DNA of 11,324 nucleotides, taken from NCBI GenBank assembly GCA_033811555.1, contig JAPXOG010000020.1, positions 1 to 11,324 of the forward strand, given 5' to 3'. Under the pieces are notes generated by a model. The model saw nothing but the letters and a program-made list of their open reading frames with translations. It searched no databases and was not told the origin of the DNA. This document shows, piece after piece, positions 1-5,551 of this stretch (its first letter is position 1; every line of letters begins with the position of its first letter). The translations under genes and the position numbers were made by a program. The stretch comes from EsbW-18 sp033811555 (GTDB lineage: Bacteria; Patescibacteriota; Minisyncoccia; Phycocordibacterales; EsbW-18).

Positions 1-96
1 GTTTTATTCTCTATATTTGGGATAATAGGGTTTCTTCAGGGAGAGTTTGGGGTTGGAGGTGAAAGCAAAATTAGTTCACCAAATATTAATTTTTAG
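1..96 (+). CDS. Pilin-like two-helix membrane protein, C-terminal fragment
   Basis: Only the last 31 codons are in the window; the reading frame enters at base 1 and ends at TAG. The peptide starts VLFSIFGIIGFLQGEF and matches the second membrane helix and following segment of the next gene (LFVLFSIFGIIRFLQREF). The DNA is also similar: bases 1-54 align without gaps to bases 465-518 with only a handful of differences, which points to a fairly recent tandem duplication. By similarity it is a VirB2/TrbC-like or CPR type IV secretion pilin-like protein. Its tail is short and ends in SPNINF. The start and signal peptide lie outside the window. Confidence 0.75.
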   Translation, partial: VLFSIFGIIGFLQGEFGVGGESKISSPNINF

Positions 97-179
97 TCCG
101 TGAAATAAAATAGAACCATAGGAAGGAAGAATAATTAAGAAGATTTAATAGTGTTATTTATTAGACTTATTGTTATAAG

Positions 180-611
180 ATGAATAACTTTAAAAATATT
201 AGTTGGAGTGTATTGGTAGGTATAGTAGGTCTACTTGCCCCTATATCTTTTGTTGCAAGTCAATCTGGCGATGGAAAGTTAACTGGAACTCTTCAGATAG
301 CCGTTGGTTTGGGTGCTGTAGTAAATTATCTTCTGTGGGTTTTTGCAACCATAGCTCTTCTCGTTTTTTTCTGGGGAATAATTAAATATATCTCTTCTTC
401 AGGAGATGCCGAAGATGCTAAAAAAGGCAAAAGTATAATGGTTTATGGAGCTGTTGCTCTGTTTGTTTTATTCTCTATATTTGGAATAATCAGGTTTTTG
501 CAGAGAGAGTTTGATGTTACGCAAGACAGTCAGATGATGAATCCAAAGGTCAATCCAGGAGAATCACAGAATCCGCCGATTAGATCACAGCCACCAATAT
601 ACAACATATAA
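180..611 (+). CDS. Pilin-like protein (VirB2/TrbC-like), signal peptide plus two helices
   Basis: A 143-residue protein with a hydrophobic N-terminal signal (about residues 8-27, ending SFVASQS), a first membrane helix at about 46-70 (ending FFWGIIKYI), a short charged loop SSSGDAEDAKKGK, a second helix at about 86-108, and a polar, proline-rich, asparagine-rich tail of about 30 residues. This layout is that of VirB2/TrbC-like conjugation pilins and of the T4SS-pilin-like family common in Patescibacteria. The family assignment rests on topology and on the loop motif shared with the two following genes. No clear Shine-Dalgarno precedes the ATG. It probably forms or caps a surface fibre or sits in the cytoplasmic membrane; the actual role is unknown. 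Confidence 0.75.
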   Translation: MNNFKNISWSVLVGIVGLLAPISFVASQSGDGKLTGTLQIAVGLGAVVNYLLWVFATIALLVFFWGIIKYISSSGDAEDAKKGKSIMVYGAVALFVLFSIFGIIRFLQREFDVTQDSQMMNPKVNPGESQNPPIRSQPPIYNI

Positions 612-643
612 TCTAATATTAAGGTTTTATACAAGTTATCCTG

Positions 644-671
644 TTAAAAAGTGTTGTGTATTGTGTATACT
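644..671 (+). promoter_or_regulatory. Probable sigma-70-type promoter for the third and fourth pilin-like genes
   Basis: TTAAAA at 644-649, a 16-base spacer and TATACT at 666-671 give a reasonable -35/-10 pair. Transcription would start near 678, leaving a leader of about 50 bases before the ATG at 729. It would serve the 114- and 104-residue genes, which are 15 bases apart. A 7-base inverted pair, TCCTGTT at 639-645 and AACAGGA at 685-691, flanks the promoter and could be an operator or chance. Confidence 0.45.
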
Positions 672-728
672 ATATATTAGTCCGAACAGGACAATAAATT
701 AAAAATAATTATCATTTATAATAATAGT

Positions 729-1073
729 ATGAAGAAAACTTGGAAAATTCTTTCTTTATTTTCTGCTTTTACGCCAGTATTTGCATTTGCTGCGCTAGGC
801 AACATCGCAAACATAGTTAGTTCTATCGGAGATCTTGTAGATCTTGCAACTCCGATCGTAGTAGGTTTAGCGTTATTAGCATTCTTTTGGGGATTGGTTA
901 AATTCATCTTCTCTGCAGACGATGAGGAAGCTAGAAAAGGAGCAAAGAGTCTTATGATTTGGAGTGTTATCGCATTGTTTGTCATGATTTCTATCGTCGG
1001 TATCATCTCGTTCATTGGTAATGCATTTGGAGTAGAACAAGGAGGCACTCTTCCGGTTCCCGGTGTTAGATAA
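729..1073 (+). CDS. Pilin-like protein (VirB2/TrbC-like), 114 residues
   Basis: Signal peptide MKKTWKILSLFSAF... with likely cleavage after FAFA (around residue 21), a first membrane helix at about 41-60 (ending FFWGLVKFIF), the charged loop SADDEEARKGAK, and a second helix at about 74-96, then a short glycine- and proline-rich tail. The loop (D-x-E-[ED]-x-[KR]-K) and the helix ending SIVGII match those of the gene before and the gene after. A cleaved signal followed by two helices joined by a short basic loop is the VirB2-type pilin layout. It probably shares a transcript with the next gene, which starts 15 bases downstream. Confidence 0.78.
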   Translation: MKKTWKILSLFSAFTPVFAFAALGNIANIVSSIGDLVDLATPIVVGLALLAFFWGLVKFIFSADDEEARKGAKSLMIWSVIALFVMISIVGIISFIGNAFGVEQGGTLPVPGVR

Positions 1074-1088
1074 AAGCTAACTTGAATT

Positions 1089-1403
1089 ATGGCACTCGGC
1101 GAGCTTCTGACAAATATCAATAATGTCATCGTTCGTCCGATAATCTTGTTGTTATTTGGAGCTGCGTTTGTTGTGTTTGTTTGGGGGGTTGTAGTATTTA
1201 TAAAGGATGCTGACGATGAGAACAACAGAAAAAAAAGTCAAAGTGGCATTATTTGGGGAATAGTAGGTATGGTTATTATGGTCTCAGTGTACGGAATCAT
1301 AAATGTTATTGCCGGAACAATTGGGGTGAATCCTAGCGATCTACCTGAACAAAAATCAGGGCCATATCTTGATGATTCAGCTGTGAAAACGCCTTTTGAG
1401 TAA
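1089..1403 (+). CDS. Pilin-like protein without signal peptide, 104 residues
   Basis: Two membrane helices at about 15-38 (ending VWGVVVFI) and about 53-76, joined by the loop KDADDENNRKKSQ, the same signature as the two upstream genes. Unlike them it lacks an N-terminal signal peptide and begins directly with a short amphipathic stretch before the first helix. The tail (about 80-104) is polar and acidic. The ATG at 1089 has no obvious Shine-Dalgarno, so it may depend on translation of the upstream gene. The missing signal suggests it stays as a membrane subunit, or is inserted by another route; that is inference. Confidence 0.75.
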   Translation: MALGELLTNINNVIVRPIILLLFGAAFVVFVWGVVVFIKDADDENNRKKSQSGIIWGIVGMVIMVSVYGIINVIAGTIGVNPSDLPEQKSGPYLDDSAVKTPFE

Positions 1404-1425
1404 GAAAGAAAAGTAGTTGGAAAAA

Positions 1426-1459
1426 AAACGGGCGCCTCCCTTGCGGGAGACGCCCGTTT
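1426..1459 (-). terminator. Strong intrinsic terminator, mainly for the minus-strand operon
   Basis: Fifteen-base arms with one mismatch (1426-1440 and 1445-1459) around a TTGC loop form a very GC-rich hairpin. Read on the minus strand it follows the stop codon of the membrane-protein gene (1461-1463) by one base and ends in a run of T (eight A at 1421-1428 on plus). On the plus strand the run after the hairpin is only TTT, so termination of the pilin transcript here would be weaker. It could be bidirectional between the two converging units. Confidence 0.9.
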
Positions 1460-1460
1460 G

Positions 1461-2330
1461 CTACTCAATGTACAATTGCTGCCAAACGCTTTTCTCTGCG
1501 TCTGGCAACGAGAAGTCCTTAAATCGTCCTAGGATCTTGATTCTTGATCCTTGGGCGACCGGAAGTTCCTCCCAAACTCCGAAGCCAAACTTCTCTCCGG
1601 AGTTTGCTTTCCATTGACCGGTGCTACTAACCCGGTCGAGGGTGTAGGAGAATGTCCTGTCGTACTGGTCATAGACCGTAAACGACAGGCTGTCCTCCGT
1701 GTCCAAGCCGATGCGCACCTTCCCGCACCAGCTACGGACAGAGGACGATCCTACAAGTTCTGGAGGTTTTACCCAACAGAACTTGTAGACCTTCTCCTCT
1801 CTCGATCTCTCGGTGGTGAGTGCTCTTGAGCCGGCCCATTTGACGGCGCCGGAAAGAGCTCCGACTGTCATCAGGATGACACCGATGACAAAGAGCGGGC
1901 GAACGCGTCTCATTGTCCCGAAAAGGACGAGGAGAAGCGTCGCTACCACTACAGCGGCAAACCCAGACCACATTACTGTGGTCCAGATTGCCCCTGCGGT
2001 GGGGATGGCGTTGAGCCCCCTGAAAAGCACGCCGGCCATAATGACTGCGCCGACTAGTGCGATCCAGGAGTGTCTAGCACACCGCACTCCCAGGAGCTTT
2101 AGAATCAGAGCTCCTGCGAGAGTGAAGCCGACTAGCGCCCCTCCTACTAGTAGAGTACTCATTAGGTGGAGCGAGAACTCGCCTCCGGCCGAAACGTAGA
2201 GGAGGCCGAAGCTCATCGCCAGGATGGGGGTTACGATTATCATGAGTACGAAGACCACGATCGCGATCAAGGGGGAGTACCTTACGGCGTTCCCCAGATA
2301 CGCCAGAATCCTTTCAATTGCTTCTCTCAT
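1461..2330 (-). CDS. Five-helix membrane protein with soluble C-terminal domain, unknown function
   Basis: A 289-residue protein I do not recognise. It has five likely membrane helices at about 20-48, 56-80, 88-106, 113-138 and 145-166, then a soluble region of about 120 residues (170-289) that alternates short hydrophobic and polar stretches and looks mainly beta. That region has two cysteines, C185 and C202, 17 residues apart. Basic residues (RRVR, 141-144) precede helix 5. The start codon overlaps the stop of the upstream gene as ATGA (2327-2330), with a purine-rich GGGGAAGAG just before it, so the two are translationally coupled and probably act together. Base composition is far more GC-rich than in the rest of the window. 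Confidence 0.8.
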   Translation of the reverse strand: MREAIERILAYLGNAVRYSPLIAIVVFVLMIIVTPILAMSFGLLYVSAGGEFSLHLMSTLLVGGALVGFTLAGALILKLLGVRCARHSWIALVGAVIMAGVLFRGLNAIPTAGAIWTTVMWSGFAAVVVATLLLVLFGTMRRVRPLFVIGVILMTVGALSGAVKWAGSRALTTERSREEKVYKFCWVKPPELVGSSSVRSWCGKVRIGLDTEDSLSFTVYDQYDRTFSYTLDRVSSTGQWKANSGEKFGFGVWEELPVAQGSRIKILGRFKDFSLPDAEKSVWQQLYIE

Positions 2331-2938
2331 CTCTTCCCCTCTAGACCATCGAGAAAGGCGTTGAGGAACCTTCCGATGGTCTCGTCGGCCGATTTGGCGG
2401 TCTTACCGACCACAGAAGCGGCTTTGTTTGCGATTCTGCTCAGGCGGGTTGCTTGGCTAAGCTTATCCGCCTCGAGTAGAACTTCCCGTTTTCCAGCGTG
2501 ACCGAGAAGAGCGATGTACTGACGATGCATCACGCTCTCCTCCTCCGAAGTGTTTGCATAAACGACTTTCGTCGTTTTTCCACTCTTCGGGTCCTTATGC
2601 TCCTCTACGACCACTTTGCTTCTACGTCCAAGGTAGTCCTGAATTGCGTCCAGTGCATCTCTGAACATCAGGATCTCAATGAGGTCACGCATCTCTTTAC
2701 TTAGAGAGGCGTGAATTCTGTTGAATTTCCTGATCCCGTCCGCTATTTCTTGCGGACTTAGTGGTGCGGTTGCCGTCGCGAGACGGGCGTTGATAACGCT
2801 CCATACGAGATCCCGTCTGGTGAGGTCGTTCACACCCTCCTGAACGATTCTACTGGCCACTACACCGAGGCTCTCGAAGAACTTTTGGGCAATTACGTGG
2901 ATGCCCAAAAGCGCTCCTACTTTTTTCTCTACACTCAT
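2327..2938 (-). CDS. Soluble helical protein of unknown function, first gene of a two-gene operon
   Basis: A 203-residue protein with no membrane segment or signal peptide and no motif I can name. It looks almost entirely helical. Around residues 110-125 there is a charged hinge (EEHKDPKSGKTTK) separating two helical halves, and the C-terminus is basic (GKR). Start chosen because AAGGAAGGG, a good Shine-Dalgarno, lies 7 bases before the ATG. A near-consensus promoter lies about 120 bases upstream. It is coupled to the membrane protein by a 4-base ATGA overlap, so a soluble partner or regulator of that protein is a fair guess. GC-rich like its partner. Confidence 0.78.
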   Translation of the reverse strand: MSVEKKVGALLGIHVIAQKFFESLGVVASRIVQEGVNDLTRRDLVWSVINARLATATAPLSPQEIADGIRKFNRIHASLSKEMRDLIEILMFRDALDAIQDYLGRRSKVVVEEHKDPKSGKTTKVVYANTSEEESVMHRQYIALLGHAGKREVLLEADKLSQATRLSRIANKAASVVGKTAKSADETIGRFLNAFLDGLEGKR

Positions 2939-2982
2939 TCAACTACCCTTCCTTTCTGTAGAGTTGCTACGTTATATGGTCA

Positions 2983-2999
2983 GCTCCTACTAGCGGAGC
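2983..2999 (-). other. Small hairpin in the leader of the two-gene operon
   Basis: GCTCC (2983-2987) and GGAGC (2995-2999) form a 5-bp stem with a 7-base loop in the roughly 110-base untranslated leader upstream of the 203-residue gene. The stem is short and has no U run, so it is not a terminator. It may be structural, regulatory or chance. No known riboswitch is evident in the leader. Confidence 0.3.
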
Positions 3000-3054
3000 A
3001 GAGTTTTAAAAGTTGCAGTTATGTTCATGAGCTTGTAAACGAACTACTGAGCAG

Positions 3055-3083
3055 AACATATCACAAAACACATGAAAAGTCAA
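3055..3083 (-). promoter_or_regulatory. Near-consensus sigma-70-type promoter of the GC-rich two-gene operon
   Basis: On the minus strand TTGACT (3083-3078), a 17-base spacer and TATGTT (3060-3055), with TGA directly before the -10 giving an extended -10 element. Transcription would start near 3048 and leave a leader of about 110 bases. It is one of the two best promoter matches in the window. Confidence 0.7.
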
Positions 3084-3137
3084 GAAAAATAAAGGAAATC
3101 AATGAATACGAGATAAAATCTTGTTTAGATATTTTTG

Positions 3138-3219
3138 TGGGCGGGAGAGGATTTGAACCTCCATGCCTTTCGGCACCAGCTCCTAAGGCTGGCGCGTCTA
3201 CCAATTTCGCCACCCGCCC
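3138..3219 (-). tRNA. tRNA-Leu(UAG)
   Basis: Full cloverleaf on the minus strand: acceptor GGGCGGG/CCCGCCC with discriminator A, a D arm GCGAAATTGGTAGACGC, anticodon stem CCAGC/GCTGG around loop CTTAGGA (anticodon UAG, reads CUN), a long class II variable arm TGCCGAAAGGCAT, and T loop TTCAAAT. The 3' CCA is not encoded; the bases after the discriminator are CAA. Confidence 0.95.
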
Positions 3220-3229
3220 AACTTTGTAT

Positions 3230-3258
3230 ATTTATAGTTTTTATTAAAACTTATAAAT
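3230..3258. repeat. AT-rich inverted repeat between two tRNA genes
   Basis: ATTTATAGTTTT (3230-3241) and AAAACTTATAAAT (3246-3258) are complementary apart from one bulged base, with a 4-base loop. It fills most of the gap between tRNA-Lys and tRNA-Leu(UAG). It holds TATAAA/TATACA-like stretches, so it may be the promoter region of tRNA-Leu or a spacer hairpin marking a processing site. Confidence 0.45.
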
Positions 3259-3262
3259 ATAG

Positions 3263-3335
3263 TCCACCCAGTAGGAATCGAACCTACAACCAACTCCTTA
3301 AGAGGGAGCTGCTCTGCCAATTGAGCTATGGGTGG
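3263..3335 (-). tRNA. tRNA-Lys(CUU)
   Basis: Minus-strand cloverleaf: acceptor CCACCCA/TGGGTGG with discriminator A, D arm GCTCAATTGGCAGAGC, anticodon stem GCTCC/GGAGT with loop CTCTTAA (anticodon CUU, reads AAG), variable loop TGGTT, T arm GTAGG-TTCGATT-CCTAC. The C1-G72 pair is less usual than G1-C72 in bacteria. CCA is not encoded (CTA follows the discriminator). Confidence 0.95.
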
Positions 3336-3382
3336 AAGTAAAAACATTGTAGCAATAGAAAACGCTTGTTTCTACTCCACTG

Positions 3383-3464
3383 TGGGCCAGGTGGGGATCG
3401 AACCCACATCCCTTGCGAGACACGATCTTAAGTCGTGCGCGTATACCAATTCCGCCACTGGCCC
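3383..3464 (-). tRNA. tRNA-Leu(UAA)
   Basis: Minus-strand class II cloverleaf: acceptor GGGCCAG/CTGGCCC with discriminator A, D arm GCGGAATTGGTATACGC, anticodon stem CACGA/TCGTG with loop CTTAAGA (anticodon UAA, reads UUA/UUG), long variable arm TCTCGCAAGGGAT, T loop TTCGATC. CCA is not encoded (CAG follows the discriminator). Confidence 0.95.
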
Positions 3465-3522
3465 TCACTTTCCAAAATAACAAAAACAATATAATCTGTA
3501 CATGGTCTTGTGTTGTGGAGAA

Positions 3523-3540
3523 AACTTTCAACTGAAAGTT
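3523..3540 (-). terminator. Short perfect hairpin, possible weak terminator for infB-rbfA
   Basis: AACTTTC (3523-3529) and GAAAGTT (3534-3540) pair perfectly around a 4-base loop. On the minus strand the second arm runs into TTTTCT, making it a weak intrinsic terminator downstream of rbfA. A transcript ending here would pass antisense through the tRNA-Cys gene. It could instead be an upstream element for tRNA-Cys on the plus strand. Confidence 0.35.
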
Positions 3541-3551
3541 GTGTAAAAGAT

Positions 3552-3623
3552 GGCACGATGGCGAAGTGGTAACGCGACGGTCTGCAAAACCGTTATGCAC
3601 GGGTTCGATTCCCGTTCGTGCCT
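3552..3623 (+). tRNA. tRNA-Cys(GCA)
   Basis: Plus-strand cloverleaf: acceptor GGCACGA/TCGTGCC, D arm GCGAAGTGGTAACGC, anticodon stem ACGGT/ACCGT with loop CTGCAAA (anticodon GCA), T arm ACGGG-TTCGATT-CCCGT. Discriminator U73 is the classic cysteine identity base. CCA is not encoded. It ends 2 bases from the stop codon of rbfA on the other strand. Confidence 0.96.
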
Positions 3624-3625
3624 CA

Positions 3626-3940
3626 CTATTCCGATAATGCTTCTAATGCTAGACGATTTTTTTCGCCATAATCAATGGTGAAATCTAATTGTGGTAGAAA
3701 GCGCAGTCGCGTTTTCTTTTTCAGAAATGCGCGCAATTCGTTTCGTTTTCGTTTTAAGAAAGATAGTGCGGATTCTTCGTAAGTTTCAGGTAGAACGCTG
3801 ATATAGATCAGCGCACGTTTTTTATCGTTGGAAAGGGAACTTCTAGTGACAGTTATTAGAGATTCTCTGTTTGATTCAAGGTTTATGAACTCTGCCGCAG
3901 TATGTGCTAGCATTTCCTCAGTTTGTTCTTTATGTGACAT
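3626..3940 (-). CDS. rbfA: Ribosome-binding factor A
   Basis: A 104-residue KH-fold-type 30S maturation factor that acts on late 16S rRNA processing and cold-shock ribosome assembly. Family-like stretches are NDKKRALIYISVLPE (about 38-52), the helix ESALSFLKRKRNELRAFL (56-73), and KTRLRFLPQLDFTIDYG (76-92), matching RbfA's conserved L-R-x-x-P-x-L-x-F-x-x-D. Somewhat shorter than the E. coli protein, with little C-terminal tail. It lies one base after infB (TAA-T-ATG), so ribosomes ending infB can re-initiate on it. The infB-rbfA pairing is the classical order and supports the call. Confidence 0.9.
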   Translation of the reverse strand: MSHKEQTEEMLAHTAAEFINLESNRESLITVTRSSLSNDKKRALIYISVLPETYEESALSFLKRKRNELRAFLKKKTRLRFLPQLDFTIDYGEKNRLALEALSE

Positions 3941-3941
3941 A

Positions 3942-5444
3942 TTATTTCTGAGTTAACTTAAATGGACGCACATAATCACCGACAGCAAGCACAACATCTG
4001 AGTCAATTCGAGCCCCGAATTCAGATCCTTTTTCAGCACTTTTTATATTTTCGCGCAGTTTTTGTAGTTCAACGATTTCACCTGTACCTACTTCCTCATC
4101 TCTTCTTATGATGGCAACTGTGTCTCCTACTTTCAATACTCCATCTTCTACTTTTCCACCAACAACTTGTTTTGTTTTTACCGCACTGAAACAGCGGAGG
4201 ATTCTAGCGGTCCCACTAAAATCTTTAACAGTTTGCTTTGGGCGTCGTTGAATCACTATGTCTTGAAGCCACTCAGTAATTCGATAAATTATACGTTCTG
4301 TGTGTATTTGTATACCAGCGCGTTCGGCTACCATTAAAGCTTCTGATTCTGATGTTGTATTGAATCCAATAATAACCGCACGGGAATCACCACCTGCAAT
4401 TTTTACATCGTTTTCACTGATTGATCCTATGCCAGTATAAATAACTTTTAAAACCACACGCTCATCGTGAATTTTTCCTATTTCATGTACTATTGCATCA
4501 ATAGATCCTGCAGCATCTGCTTTTATGATAATTGGAATGATAATTAACTCCTCATCTTCATTAGGATTAGAAGTAAATTTTTCTTGAGTAACTTGTGTTT
4601 CTAATGATACGCAAGAAGCTTCGGCATCTTTTTTAGTACTAAACATAGTTACGGTGTCTCCTACGCGAGGAACACCGTTCCAGCCAGTTATAGTAATAGG
4701 TTCAGAAAATGTTGCTGTTTCAATTTGTTTACCGTTGAAGTTGTAAAGAGTTCTTACAGGAGCACAGTACGACCCTGACGCTACAGCAGTGCCTTTATAC
4801 AAAGTTCCGTTAGTGATAACAAAAGTAGCAGAAATTCCACGGCGTGCGTCGCGATGCGCTTCAATTATGATTCCCTCGGCAGGAGCGTTCGGATTCCCTT
4901 TAAGATCTTCAAGTTCAGCCAGTAAGAGAACTATTTCAAGCAAATCGTGTATTCCATCTCCTTTCTTTGCAGAAATAGATATACAAGGAACTGAACCTCC
5001 ATATCCTTCAATATAAATACCGTGTTCTATTAGAGAAGAAATCGTGCGTGTTTGATCAGCATTTGGAACATCTATTTTATTAATTGCTACAACAAACGGA
5101 ATGCCGGATGCTTGTATTGCTTCATAGGCTTCTTTAGTTTGTGCTTTAACACCATCTTCAGCAGAAACTATTAGGATAGCGATATCTGCAACTGACGCAC
5201 CACGTTCCCGTTGTGCGCGGAAAGCCTCATGTCCAGGTGTGTCGATGAAAGTAATCTTTTTTTTGTCATCGTTTTTATCTGTATGGATGACTTCGTACGC
5301 AGCTGTATGTTGTGTTATACCACCTTCTTCTTGTGCGACAACATTTGATTTTCGTATGTAGTCAAGTAGGCTGGATTTGCCGTGATCAACATGTCCAAGC
5401 ACGACAATAATCGGAGGTCGTTTTGTTGTTTCTGTGTCGTGCAT
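3942..5444 (-). CDS. infB: Translation initiation factor IF-2 (short form)
   Basis: A GTPase that brings initiator tRNA to the 30S subunit and promotes subunit joining. The G motifs are all present: GHVDHGKSS (17-25), GGITQH (41-46), DTPGHEAF (68-75), NKID (122-125) and SAKKG (158-162). Domain II follows (about 185-280), then domain III with KADAAGSIDAI (308-317), and C-terminal domain IV (about 405-500, with GTARILRCF and GDYVRPF) that binds fMet-tRNA. At 500 residues it lacks the long N-terminal region of E. coli or Bacillus IF-2; only nine residues precede the G domain core. First gene of an infB-rbfA unit; nusA and truB are not adjacent. Confidence 0.96.
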   Translation of the reverse strand: MHDTETTKRPPIIVVLGHVDHGKSSLLDYIRKSNVVAQEEGGITQHTAAYEVIHTDKNDDKKKITFIDTPGHEAFRAQRERGASVADIAILIVSAEDGVKAQTKEAYEAIQASGIPFVVAINKIDVPNADQTRTISSLIEHGIYIEGYGGSVPCISISAKKGDGIHDLLEIVLLLAELEDLKGNPNAPAEGIIIEAHRDARRGISATFVITNGTLYKGTAVASGSYCAPVRTLYNFNGKQIETATFSEPITITGWNGVPRVGDTVTMFSTKKDAEASCVSLETQVTQEKFTSNPNEDEELIIIPIIIKADAAGSIDAIVHEIGKIHDERVVLKVIYTGIGSISENDVKIAGGDSRAVIIGFNTTSESEALMVAERAGIQIHTERIIYRITEWLQDIVIQRRPKQTVKDFSGTARILRCFSAVKTKQVVGGKVEDGVLKVGDTVAIIRRDEEVGTGEIVELQKLRENIKSAEKGSEFGARIDSDVVLAVGDYVRPFKLTQK

Positions 5445-5483
5445 AGATATTTAAAAAGCGCATAAACATTCCGTAAAAATATT

Positions 5484-5489
5484 AGTATA
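5484..5489 (-). promoter_or_regulatory. Possible -10 element for infB-rbfA
   Basis: TATACT on the minus strand (5489-5484) would start transcription near 5477, with a leader of about 33 bases to the infB ATG. No good -35 is seen at the right spacing; the 17-base position holds TTTCAC, one arm of the dyad at 5497-5512. Confidence 0.35.
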
Positions 5490-5496
5490 CAACATT

Positions 5497-5512
5497 TTTC
5501 ACCATCGTGAAA
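5497..5512. promoter_or_regulatory. Dyad in the divergent infB / cysteine desulfurase intergenic region
   Basis: TTTCAC and GTGAAA are perfect complements around a 4-base centre. The dyad lies between two divergent genes and over the would-be -35 region of infB, a plausible operator position. At 6 bp per arm, chance cannot be excluded. Confidence 0.3.
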
Positions 5513-5536
5513 GTGCTATTGCTGTGCTAGAAGGCG

Positions 5537-5542
5537 TATCAT
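5537..5542 (+). promoter_or_regulatory. Possible -10 element giving a nearly leaderless cysteine desulfurase mRNA
   Basis: TATCAT at 5537-5542 would start transcription near 5549, three bases before the ATG at 5552. There is no convincing -35 at 16-18 bases and no Shine-Dalgarno before the ATG. The placement matches clpB and rpmG in this window. Confidence 0.35.
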
Positions 5543-5551
5543 TTTTAAAGT

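Noticed and set aside
716..1225. Long minus-strand open frame of 169 codons antisense to two pilin-like genes
   Set aside because: The plus-strand frames have signal peptides, helices and a conserved loop; the antisense product is a low-complexity Thr/Asn/Ser string with no plausible start signal.
1813..2199. Plus-strand open frame of 128 codons opposite the membrane-protein gene
   Set aside because: GC-rich sequence yields long chance frames; the minus-strand gene has helices, ATGA coupling, a promoter and a terminator, and the plus-strand product is a Pro/Thr/Arg-rich shadow.
1443..3148. Direct repeat GCGGGAGA at 1443-1450 and 3141-3148 as attachment sites framing the foreign operon
   Set aside because: Only 8 bases match, one copy is part of the terminator stem, and no integrase or transposase is present, so it is more likely chance.
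2885..3247. Plus-strand open frame of 120 codons running through the promoter region and a tRNA
   Set aside because: It crosses the operon leader and ends after passing through the tRNA-Leu(UAG) gene; it has no ribosome site or coding character.
3490..3495. Perfect TATAAT between tRNA-Leu(UAA) and tRNA-Cys as the tRNA-Cys promoter
   Set aside because: It would start transcription about 50 bases before the tRNA and has no -35 outside the neighbouring tRNA; the stretch is AT-rich enough for a chance match.
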